Below, piece by piece: positions 52,259-59,018 of a DNA stretch of 64,000 nt. The stretch comes from Aquibium microcysteis. Lineage in GTDB: Bacteria > Pseudomonadota > Alphaproteobacteria > Rhizobiales > Rhizobiaceae. The notes below the pieces were generated by a model, which was not told the DNA's origin, did no database searches, and worked only from the letters and a program-made list of their open reading frames with translations. Every line of letters begins with the position of its first letter. Position 1 is the first letter of the stretch. Made by a program: the position numbers and the translations under genes. The stretch is from the NCBI RefSeq assembly GCF_014495845.1, contig NZ_CP061080.1, forward strand, positions 485,001 to 549,000. Reading direction: 5' to 3'.

Positions 52259-53167
52259 ATGGCGTGGGGACCGGACGAGGTGGCGGAGGGACAGATCGCA
52301 CGGCGGCTGGCCGCGCCGGCCGACAGGCCGGACCTCGGAGCGCTGGCCGCGCGGTGGTTCCACCAGGTGATCATCGTGCGCACCGCCCGCCCGCCCGACA
52401 TGCCGGTGCTCACGCTTCTCAACCGGGTGCGCGGCGCCTGGGGCGGCCGGCTGATGGCGGGCGCGTCGGCGTCCGCGCTGGCCGGCCGGCCGTGCAGCTT
52501 CGATCCGCCCTGCGCGCTCGACGTCTTCCTGCGCGAGCAATTGCGGCTCGACGGCGGACGTCACGGCCTGCCCAAACCCTATGTGATCGGCGCCGACCTG
52601 CATCGCCGCCATCTCGACCTCCGGCTCACGCTGTTCGGCTTTTCCTGCGACTGGCTGCCCGCGGCGCGCGAGGCGCTGGTCGCAGCACTGGCGCACGACG
52701 TCGACCTGGCCGGCGGGCGGCGCGGGCTCACGGTGGAGGGCGTCGATCTCGCCACGGTGGAAGGCCTGGCGCTGCCGCCGGCGCCGCGTTTCGCGGCGCT
52801 CGATTTCGCCACGCCCTTCGATGCCACCGGTGCGGATGTCTTCGAGGCGCCGTGGACGCTCGTCGCCCGCCTGGCGCGCCGCGTCGACGGTCTGGCGCGC
52901 TGGATGGACGCCGAACCGGACTGCGACTGGCCGGCGCTGGCGCAGGCCTGGCGCGGGATCGCCTATGGCGGCGCCCACCTCGCGCAGACCGATGCCCGTC
53001 GCGCCTCGCGGCGCCAGGACCGCCGCTTCGCCAATCCGGTGGTCGAAGGCGTGGTGACGCTGGAAGGCGACCTCGCCGCACTCTGGCCGCTGCTGGTGAT
53101 CGGCCAGACCTGCCATGTCGGGCGCGGCGCCACCGCCGGGCAGGGCCGCTACCGCCTCGTGGCGTGA
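52259..53167 (+). CDS. cas6: Pre-crRNA processing endoribonuclease Cas6
   Basis: 302 residues from ATG 52259; an in-frame GTG at 52196 would add 21 residues of low-complexity Gly sequence and is less likely. The N-terminal ferredoxin-like fold contains His35 (RWFHQVIIV), a candidate general base, and GLPKPYVIGADLHRRHLDLR near residue 105. The C-terminal Gly-rich loop reads VGRGATAGQGRYRL, the family hallmark. It should cut the repeats 8 nt before their end to make crRNAs. It is divergent from array 3 and not fused to RT-Cas1, unlike in Marinomonas-type RT systems. Confidence 0.88.
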   Translation: MAWGPDEVAEGQIARRLAAPADRPDLGALAARWFHQVIIVRTARPPDMPVLTLLNRVRGAWGGRLMAGASASALAGRPCSFDPPCALDVFLREQLRLDGGRHGLPKPYVIGADLHRRHLDLRLTLFGFSCDWLPAAREALVAALAHDVDLAGGRRGLTVEGVDLATVEGLALPPAPRFAALDFATPFDATGADVFEAPWTLVARLARRVDGLARWMDAEPDCDWPALAQAWRGIAYGGAHLAQTDARRASRRQDRRFANPVVEGVVTLEGDLAALWPLLVIGQTCHVGRGATAGQGRYRLVA

Positions 53168-53276
53168 GGGCGCGGCGCCTCGCGCGACCGGCGCGGGCTC
53201 GGCGCAGCGGCCGACGCGGCATGCTCCAGATCGAAGTGCGCGGGACGCGCAGGCATCGCACGGATGGCGGGCGAGG

Positions 53277-53708
53277 TCAGCCCTCCGCGAGCGGGTCGAG
53301 GCAGGGCACGCCTGGCGGCTCGAAATGGCGCAGGTTGCGCGTGGCCACGGGCATTTCGCTCACCAGCGCGGTTGCTGCGATCAGTATGTCGGCAAAGCCC
53401 GGATTCCGGCCGATCGCATTGGCGCGATCGGAACGCGCTCCTGCCTCCATCGCCATCCGCGTGCTGACCGGAACCAGGAAGTCCGAGAACACCTCCATGG
53501 TCCGGTTGAACCACATCGACGCCGTTTCGGCCTTGCGCATGGCGCCCAGGCGCTCCAGCCGCCCGATGCCCGGCGGATTTCGCTCAAGGCGACGACCGGC
53601 AGGAAGAGGTGGCCGTCATTGTCGCGGAACCACCGCGCCGCGGTTGCGCTCAGCCGGCCCGGCGCGATTCTCGGACAACACCGACGTGTCGACGAGAATG
53701 CCTTTCAC
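53277..53708 (-). pseudogene. VapC-type PIN-domain toxin, broken by two frameshifts
   Basis: The minus-strand start is GTG 53708, overlapping the antitoxin stop. It reads VKGILVDTSVLSE, the PIN-domain opening with its first Asp, then falls out of frame after about residue 22 and stops. The next piece (ARWFRDNDGHLFLPVVALSE, with the second acidic position) lies in a second frame, and the third (RLERLGAMRKAETASM to FADILIAATALVSEMPVATR) in yet another, ending at 53277. Without the two shifts it would be a normal VapC of about 140 residues. As given it cannot make an active RNase toxin, unless the shifts are sequencing errors. Confidence 0.75.
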
Positions 53709-53950
53709 AGATGGATGTCGCGCAGCGGCGTGCGGTCGCGCTCGAACTCGATGCCGCCCGGGAATGCGAGCAGGTGATCGGCGAAGCTCGGGGCCTCGGG
53801 ATACGGATGGAGTTTGCGCGCATCCGCAACCGGCACCAGCACGGCGGCAGGCTTGCCATGCTTCGTGATCGTGGTCGGCTCGCCGCGCTCGGCCGCGGCG
53901 ATTAGCGAAGACAGCTCGGCCTGGGCGTCGCGAACCTGCATGTGCTTCAC
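53705..53950 (-). CDS. Antitoxin of the Phd/YefM family
   Basis: 81 residues from GTG 53950 (ATG 53941 is an alternative). The N-terminal pattern is that of Phd/YefM antitoxins: MQVRDAQAELSSLIAAAERG, then EPTTITKHGKPAAVLVPVAD. The C-terminal tail (FPGGIEFERDRTPLRDIHL) is the toxin-neutralising part. Its stop overlaps the start of the broken VapC gene (GTGA), the usual operon arrangement. With the toxin lost it may persist as a residual antitoxin or a decaying gene. Confidence 0.88.
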   Translation of the reverse strand: MKHMQVRDAQAELSSLIAAAERGEPTTITKHGKPAAVLVPVADARKLHPYPEAPSFADHLLAFPGGIEFERDRTPLRDIHL

Positions 53951-54224
53951 GGCGCTGCTCCAGGGAGGGCTGCATAAGACAAAGGCAACTCCCCGCAGGC
54001 CGGAGCGGTCGATCGACGGCAACTGCGGCGGGTCCGGCAACGATCGGGGACCGACAGTCGAGTCACAGACGCCACGATACCCCCGAAAGCCGTCGGCACC
54101 GAGATCGACATGGATGTGTGGGAACGTTCCGCATCGGCACGTGACGGCCGTTCACGCGGCCTGATCGCGGTGAATAGATCGATCGCTTCGCAGACACGAT
54201 GGCGGGTCAAGTCGTTGGAAAAAT

Positions 54225-54300
54225 TGGCTCCCCGGGCCGGATTCGAACCAGCGACCAACCGGTTAACAGCCGGTTGCTCTACCACTGAGCTACCGGGGAA
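54225..54300 (-). tRNA. tRNA-Asn (GTT)
   Basis: 76 nt including an encoded CCA. Minus strand begins TTCCCCGGTAGCTCAGTGGT; the acceptor stem pairs TTCCCCG with CGGGGAG, the anticodon loop is CTGTTAA and the T loop contains GGTTCGAATCC. Confidence 0.97.
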
Positions 54301-54321
54301 CAGCGCTCGCGAAGTGCGGTG

Positions 54322-54351
54322 CCTATAGCAAACGCCTTTGCGGCTTGCCAA
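54322..54351 (-). promoter_or_regulatory. Promoter of tRNA-Asn
   Basis: On the minus strand TTGGCA (54351-54346) is followed after 18 bases by TATAGG (54327-54322), about 20 bases before the mature 5' end at 54300. Both hexamers are close to the sigma-70 consensus. Confidence 0.6.
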
Positions 54352-54785
54352 GCGGCAAATGCATTTTTTTCCGGGAGAAGGGAGGGCCGGTCGCAAATGG
54401 CCGGCGCGCGCCCGATATAGCAGGCTCGGGACGGGATCGGCCGGCCGTCCGGCGCGTTCATGCGTCCGCGCGGATCGCCGCGCCGTCGCCTGGATCGCCG
54501 CGCCATCGGCGGTCGGACCGGCGACGGCGGGCCGGATCCCGCCGGAAGAGAAGCGTCGCGGCGCGCGGCGGCGGCCCGGGCCTATAGGCCGGCGACGAGG
54601 AGCGTCGCGCGGCACGGCAACGGTCGCGGCGCGCGGCAGCGGCGGCGGACCGGCGGGTGACGCGGAGCGTCGCGGCGTGCAGCCGCGGCCGGGGCGACCC
54701 GGCGGGGAAGAGGAACGTCGCGGGGCGCGACACGGAGGGAGACACGGAGGGCGCAACGCCCGCCGGCGCGCCCTCCGGAATCGGG
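54352..54785. other. GC-rich imperfect repeat region
   Basis: About 430 bases between tRNA-Asn and a small membrane protein. Between 54541 and 54740 a pattern like GAGGAGCGTCGCGGCGCG recurs four times about every 55 bases (near 54551, 54597, 54663 and 54714). Long open frames across it have no recognisable protein features and look like GC-driven artefacts. I find no gene. Confidence 0.5.
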
Positions 54786-55094
54786 ATGAAGGAACGGCGG
54801 GTGGCGCGGGACGATCGGCAGGAGCGGACGGCGGAAGAGAGCGGGGCAGGGGCGCCGGAGAGCGGGCCGGCGATCCATGCCTTCGGGCGCAGGATCCGCA
54901 TGCCCCGGTCGCGGCGGATGCGAATCGCCTCGGGCGCGGCCCTGATCCTGGGCGGCTTCCTCGGCTTCCTGCCGGTGCTGGGCTTCTGGATGATTCCCTC
55001 GGGCCTTCTCGTCCTGTCCTACGACATTCCTTCCGTGCGCCGCTGGCGCCGGCGCACGGCCGTGTGGTGGCATCGCCGTCGCGGTCGGGGCTGA
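54786..55094 (+). CDS. Small membrane protein
   Basis: 102 residues from ATG 54786. A charged N-terminal half (KERRVARDDRQERTAEESG) precedes one long hydrophobic stretch (ASGAALILGGFLGFLPVLGF then WMIPSGLLVLSYD), which could form a hairpin of two short helices, and an Arg/Trp-rich C-terminus. Small proteins with the GFLPVLGFWMIPLGLLVLS pattern are widespread in alphaproteobacteria without known function. The upstream start is not certain. Confidence 0.65.
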   Translation: MKERRVARDDRQERTAEESGAGAPESGPAIHAFGRRIRMPRSRRMRIASGAALILGGFLGFLPVLGFWMIPSGLLVLSYDIPSVRRWRRRTAVWWHRRRGRG

Positions 55095-55522
55095 CGGCCC
55101 CGCATCCGGCGCCCGAATCGCGCGGCGAGCCGTTCCGGTCGCATTGGCGCGATGGCCGCCGGACCGGCGCCGGACCGGGCCGCGCCATTCCCCGCCTCGC
55201 CGCACGTCGCCCGACGCACGGCGGATCGCGCCGGGTCAGCCTCCGGGAGCCGACCCGGACGCTGCCCGCGCTCCTGCGGACAAGGACTGCAGGCGAATCG
55301 CAACGCCGCCGTCGTCCCGGTCCCGAAGCGGAATCGGCCTGCGTCGCAGGCCGCGACGGCGTTTCCCTGGGCGGGGCGGCGTCGACGCCGCGTGCGGCCG
55401 GCGCGGGACCCTTCCCGCCGCCGCGGCACCCTCTGCAGACAGCGGTTGATTTTGCCGCCGGGCGCTTGTCGGCCCGTTGACCCTCTGTTAACAGATCGCC
55501 CATAGACAGCCGATCGCGGCGA
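55095..55522 (+). other. Gap with the promoter of tRNA-Cys
   Basis: 428 bases without a supported gene. Near the right end TTGACC (55477-55482) and CATAGA (55501-55506), separated by 18 bases, form a plausible promoter 17 bases before tRNA-Cys. Confidence 0.55.
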
Positions 55523-55596
55523 GGCCTCGTGGCGGAGTGGTTACGCAGAGGACTGCAAATCCTTGCACCCCGGTTCGATTCCGGGCGAGGCCTCCA
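55523..55596 (+). tRNA. tRNA-Cys (GCA)
   Basis: 74 nt with encoded CCA. GGCCTCG pairs with CGAGGCC in the acceptor stem, the anticodon loop is CTGCAAA and the T arm contains CCGGTTCGATTCCGG. Confidence 0.97.
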
Positions 55597-55664
55597 GCGC
55601 CGGCTGTTTCGCGAGGGACGCTTCCATCCCCCGCTTGATCGAAGCAGTCCGGCGGAGACGAACA

Positions 55665-56342
55665 TTGACGACAAGCGCTGACTTCGCGCGGCAGCGGGCC
55701 AAGATGGTCGACGGCCAGCTTCGGACAACCGACGTCAACCGGATCCCTCTTCTCGACGCCTTCCTGTCGGTGCCGCGCGAGGCCTTCGTTCCGTCGCGCC
55801 TCAGGTCCCTGGCCTATATCGACGAGGATCTCGACATCACCCCGCCCGGCTCGGGCGAACGGCGCTTCCTCATGGAACCGTCTCCCTTCGCCAAGATGCT
55901 GCAACTGGCGGATGTCGGCCCCGCCGACGTCGTGCTCGACGTCGGCGCCGGCTCCGGCTACTCGGCGGCGATCCTGTCGCTGGTCGCGGGTTCCGTCATC
56001 GCGCTCGAAAGCGATGCCGCGCTCGCGGATCAGGCGACGGCGCGGCTCGCCGAACTCGGATACGACAACGTCGCCGTGGTGCAGGGGCCGCTGCCGGCCG
56101 GATACGCCTCGGAGGCGCCCTACGACGTGATCGTCCTGGAAGGCGCGGTGGACGAAGTGCCGCAGCCGATCTTCGACCAGTTGAAGGATGGCGGCCGCCT
56201 CGTGGTCGTCGAGGGCCATGGCAATGCCGGCATCGCCCGGCTCTACGTCCGGCAGGGCGGCTCGATTTCGGGGAGGCGGGGTTTCAACGCGGCGGTGAGG
56301 CCGCTGTCCGGCTTCCGCAAGGAGAAGGCTTTCGAGTTCTGA
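55665..56342 (+). CDS. pcm: Protein-L-isoaspartate O-methyltransferase family protein
   Basis: 225 residues from TTG 55665, with GGAG upstream and matching the family start (DFARQRAKMVDGQLRTTDVN). It contains SVPREAFVPSRLRSLAYIDE near residue 35 and the SAM-binding motif VVLDVGAGSGYSAAIL near residue 85, then LPAGYASEAPYDVIVLEGAV. The enzyme methylates damaged aspartyl residues so that they can be repaired. It lies just before tolC, the arrangement common in Hyphomicrobiales. Confidence 0.9.
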   Translation: MTTSADFARQRAKMVDGQLRTTDVNRIPLLDAFLSVPREAFVPSRLRSLAYIDEDLDITPPGSGERRFLMEPSPFAKMLQLADVGPADVVLDVGAGSGYSAAILSLVAGSVIALESDAALADQATARLAELGYDNVAVVQGPLPAGYASEAPYDVIVLEGAVDEVPQPIFDQLKDGGRLVVVEGHGNAGIARLYVRQGGSISGRRGFNAAVRPLSGFRKEKAFEF

Positions 56343-56495
56343 AGGCTTGCGCGTCTCGTCCGCGGCGGCCATCTTGGTCAAGCGTACGATTATCGGCTGC
56401 TCCGGCGGCGCGATAGGGAGGGAGCTGTCTGTGCAGGTCGGGCTCAGGCCCGGTCCGGAGTTTCGGGGGACGCAGCGCACGCGTCCGGTCAGGTA

Positions 56496-57884
56496 ATGAG
56501 GTCCGTCGTGGCGTCGATTTCGAAAAGTCTTTTGGCAGCGTTGCTTGTCACCGCCGCGCTTGTGTCGCCCGGGCCGGCGAGCGCTGAGACGATGCTGGGG
56601 GCGCTGGCCAAGGCCTACCAGAACAATTCCGCCCTGAATTCGGCCCGCGCCGGCGTGCGCGTCACCGACGAGAACGTGGCCATCGCCAAGTCCGGCTATC
56701 GCCCGACCATCGCGGCGACCGGGTCGCTGCAGTATACGCAGACCTCCGGGCTGACGGAGGCGAGCATCCGCACGGGCTCCTTCGGCGTGCAGATCAACCA
56801 GACCCTGTTCGACGGCTTCCAGACGAAGAACAACGTGCTGGCGGCGAAGTCGCAGGTCTATGCGGCGCGCGAATCGCTGCGCAACACCGAGCAGAACACG
56901 CTCTACAGCGCGGCCACCGCCTATCTCGACGTCATCCGCGACCGCCAGATCGCGGTGCTGCGCGAGCGCAACCTCGAGTTCCTGAGCGAGCAGGTGCGCG
57001 CCGCCCGCTCCCGCTTCGACGTGGGCGAGGGCACCCGCACCGACGTCGCCCAGGCGGAGGCGAGCCGCTCCGCCGCCGTGGCGCAGCTCAGCCTGGCGCG
57101 CGCCACCGCCCAGGCCAGCGAGGCGACCTACCGCCAGATCGTCGGCGACGCGCCGGGCAAGCTGCAGCCGGTGAGCCCGCTCGCCAGGCTGCTGCCGAAG
57201 AGCCTCGGCCAGGCGATCGAACTGGCGCTGGTGCGCCATCCGGCGATCCTCGCCACCCAGCATCTCGTCGACGCCGCCGGCTTCTCGGTGAATTCGGCCG
57301 AGGGCGCGCTGCTGCCGGGCGTCACCGCGAGTGCCGGCTTGAGCCGCAGCTTTTCGGATGCCTCCCCGGCACGTCCGGGATCCGACGGCTACTCGAACTC
57401 CGCCTCGATCGGCGCCACGCTGACCATCCCGCTCTACCAGGGCGGACGCACCTCCGCCCTCGTTCGCCAGTCCAAGGAATCGCTCGGCCAGGCCCGCATC
57501 GAGGTCGACGTCAGCCGCGACCAGGTTCGCGCCGCCGTCACCTCGGCCTGGACGCAGTTCCAGGCGGGTGCCGAGGTCGTCGCAGCGAACCGCGAGCTCG
57601 TCTCGGCCGCGCAGCTGGCGCTCAACGGCGTGATCGAGGAGCGCAACGTCGGCCAGCGCACCACGCTGGACGTGCTCGATTCGCAGGCCTCCGTCATCAC
57701 GGCCCAGGTCAATCTGGTGAGTGCCGAACACGACGTCGTGCTGGCGAGCTTCGCGATCCTGTCGGCCATCGGCAGCCTCGGCGTCGAGAGCCTGGGGCTC
57801 AACGTTGCCACCTACAGGCCGGAAGAGCACTACGAGGCGGTCAAGGACAAGTGGTTCGGCCTGCGCACGCCCGACGGCCGCTGA
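56496..57884 (+). CDS. tolC: TolC family outer-membrane channel protein
   Basis: 462 residues with a signal peptide (SISKSLLAALLVTAALVSPG). It has the two-fold repeat typical of TolC, with coiled-coil arms (LRNTEQNTLYSAATAYLDVI, AARSRFDVGEGTRTDVAQAE and SRDQVRAAVTSAWTQFQAGA, ERNVGQRTTLDVLDSQASVI). The protein forms the outer-membrane duct for efflux pumps and type I secretion. Exported RTX-like proteins earlier in the window could use such a duct, but nothing in the sequence ties them together. Confidence 0.94.
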   Translation: MRSVVASISKSLLAALLVTAALVSPGPASAETMLGALAKAYQNNSALNSARAGVRVTDENVAIAKSGYRPTIAATGSLQYTQTSGLTEASIRTGSFGVQINQTLFDGFQTKNNVLAAKSQVYAARESLRNTEQNTLYSAATAYLDVIRDRQIAVLRERNLEFLSEQVRAARSRFDVGEGTRTDVAQAEASRSAAVAQLSLARATAQASEATYRQIVGDAPGKLQPVSPLARLLPKSLGQAIELALVRHPAILATQHLVDAAGFSVNSAEGALLPGVTASAGLSRSFSDASPARPGSDGYSNSASIGATLTIPLYQGGRTSALVRQSKESLGQARIEVDVSRDQVRAAVTSAWTQFQAGAEVVAANRELVSAAQLALNGVIEERNVGQRTTLDVLDSQASVITAQVNLVSAEHDVVLASFAILSAIGSLGVESLGLNVATYRPEEHYEAVKDKWFGLRTPDGR

Positions 57885-57908
57885 ACCGTCCTCTCCCTTT
57901 TTCCTGCG

Positions 57909-57931
57909 GCGGCCGCGCACTGCGCGGCCGC
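57909..57931. terminator. Hairpin after tolC
   Basis: GCGGCCGCG and CGCGGCCGC form a perfect 9-bp stem around the loop CACTG, 25 bases after the tolC stop. No T-run follows, so it may be a transcript-stabilising hairpin rather than a true intrinsic terminator. Confidence 0.5.
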
Positions 57932-58076
57932 TGGCGTTTGGTCGGGCCGCCACGCCCCGGATATCTGTGCGAAAGGGAATGGCCGGTCCGGCCGGGGATT
58001 CTCTCGGAAGGACCGAAGCGCTAGGCTTGCAGCATGATTCGGGCACCGATCGGCGATCGGGAAGGAGATACGGGCG

Positions 58077-58814
58077 ATGGCCAGTCACGCGGCTGAACTG
58101 AAACTGCCACAGGCGGGTGGCGTGCAGCGCGAGCCTTCGATGGAGGAAATCCTCGCTTCGATCCGCCGGATCATCGAAGACAGCGATCAGGTGCGCAAGC
58201 CCGAGGACGTTCCGGCGAGAGGCGAGCCCGAGCAGGCGCGCGCCGGGGCGGCCGAGGAGGAGCGGATGGATCTGGTCGCGGCGAACGCGCCGGCTGCAGC
58301 CTTCGACCTGCCGAAGGCGCCGCGCCCGGGCGCAGACGAGCCGGTCGCGCGCCAGGCGGATCAGGACCGCGCGGCGGCACGTCCCATGCCCGGGCGCGCC
58401 GAGCCCGAAGCCCGCCGGCCGCAGCCGGTCGATCCCGTGGTCCCCGTCTCCATGGCCGCAGACCCCGCCGCCATGTCCGAAGGTCCTGCCGCGCCCGAGC
58501 CGGCCATGTCTGCGCCGGCCGGCGAAACGCTGGTGCAGCCGCAGCCGGCGGCGCACGCTCAGCCTCTTCCTCAGCCGGCGGCCGCTCCCGTCGAGAAGGC
58601 GTCGCTGATCTCCGAGCGGACCGGCCGTCAGGTCGCCGCCGCCTTCGGTGAACTCACCGAGGCCTTCGAGGCGAGCCGCCGCAAGACCTTCGACGAGCTC
58701 GCCGCCGAGATGATGCGGCCGATGCTCCAGGACTGGCTGGACAACAACCTGCCGACGCTGGTCGAGAAGCTGGTGCGCGAGGAGATCGAGCGCGTCGCCC
58801 GCGGTGGCCGCTGA
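58077..58814 (+). CDS. popZ: PopZ-type cell-pole organising protein (DUF2497)
   Basis: 245 residues with the PopZ layout. The N-terminal helix EPSMEEILASIRRIIEDSD (residues 19-37) binds client proteins. A long Pro/Ala/Glu-rich disordered middle follows. The C-terminal helices (MMRPMLQDWLDNNLPTLVEK then LVREEIERVARGGR, about 212-245) drive oligomerisation. In alphaproteobacteria the protein marks the cell pole and holds chromosome-partition factors. Its place before valS is conserved in related genomes. Confidence 0.92.
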   Translation: MASHAAELKLPQAGGVQREPSMEEILASIRRIIEDSDQVRKPEDVPARGEPEQARAGAAEEERMDLVAANAPAAAFDLPKAPRPGADEPVARQADQDRAAARPMPGRAEPEARRPQPVDPVVPVSMAADPAAMSEGPAAPEPAMSAPAGETLVQPQPAAHAQPLPQPAAAPVEKASLISERTGRQVAAAFGELTEAFEASRRKTFDELAAEMMRPMLQDWLDNNLPTLVEKLVREEIERVARGGR

Positions 58815-59018
58815 CCGCGGTCCGGACGACGGGCGATCGACGGCTCGCTGCCGCGGCGCCGTTCGCCTGCGCCGCGGACCGGTCTCGGGCGCGGTTTGGC
58901 CGGCAGCCTCCGGGCTCCCCGGAATGGTTGACTCGGTCCGACCCATCGGGTTTACACCGGGCTCCGGGGGTGCCGGTGTCGGCGCGCCTCCATTGCCCTG
59001 CGAGCGCGGACGTCCCAG
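58815..59018. other. popZ-valS gap
   Basis: 204 GC-rich bases without a gene; no T-box or other recognisable leader for valS. Confidence 0.5.

Noticed and set aside
33527..53167. CARF- or SAVED-domain effector, ring nuclease or SAM-AMP-degrading enzyme
   Set aside because: No gene in the region shows the expected Rossmann-like CARF pattern, DHH phosphodiesterase motifs or SAM lyase features.
54338..55480. Arg/Gly-rich 380-codon plus-strand frame
   Set aside because: Low-complexity, no domain, overlaps the better supported small membrane protein in another frame.
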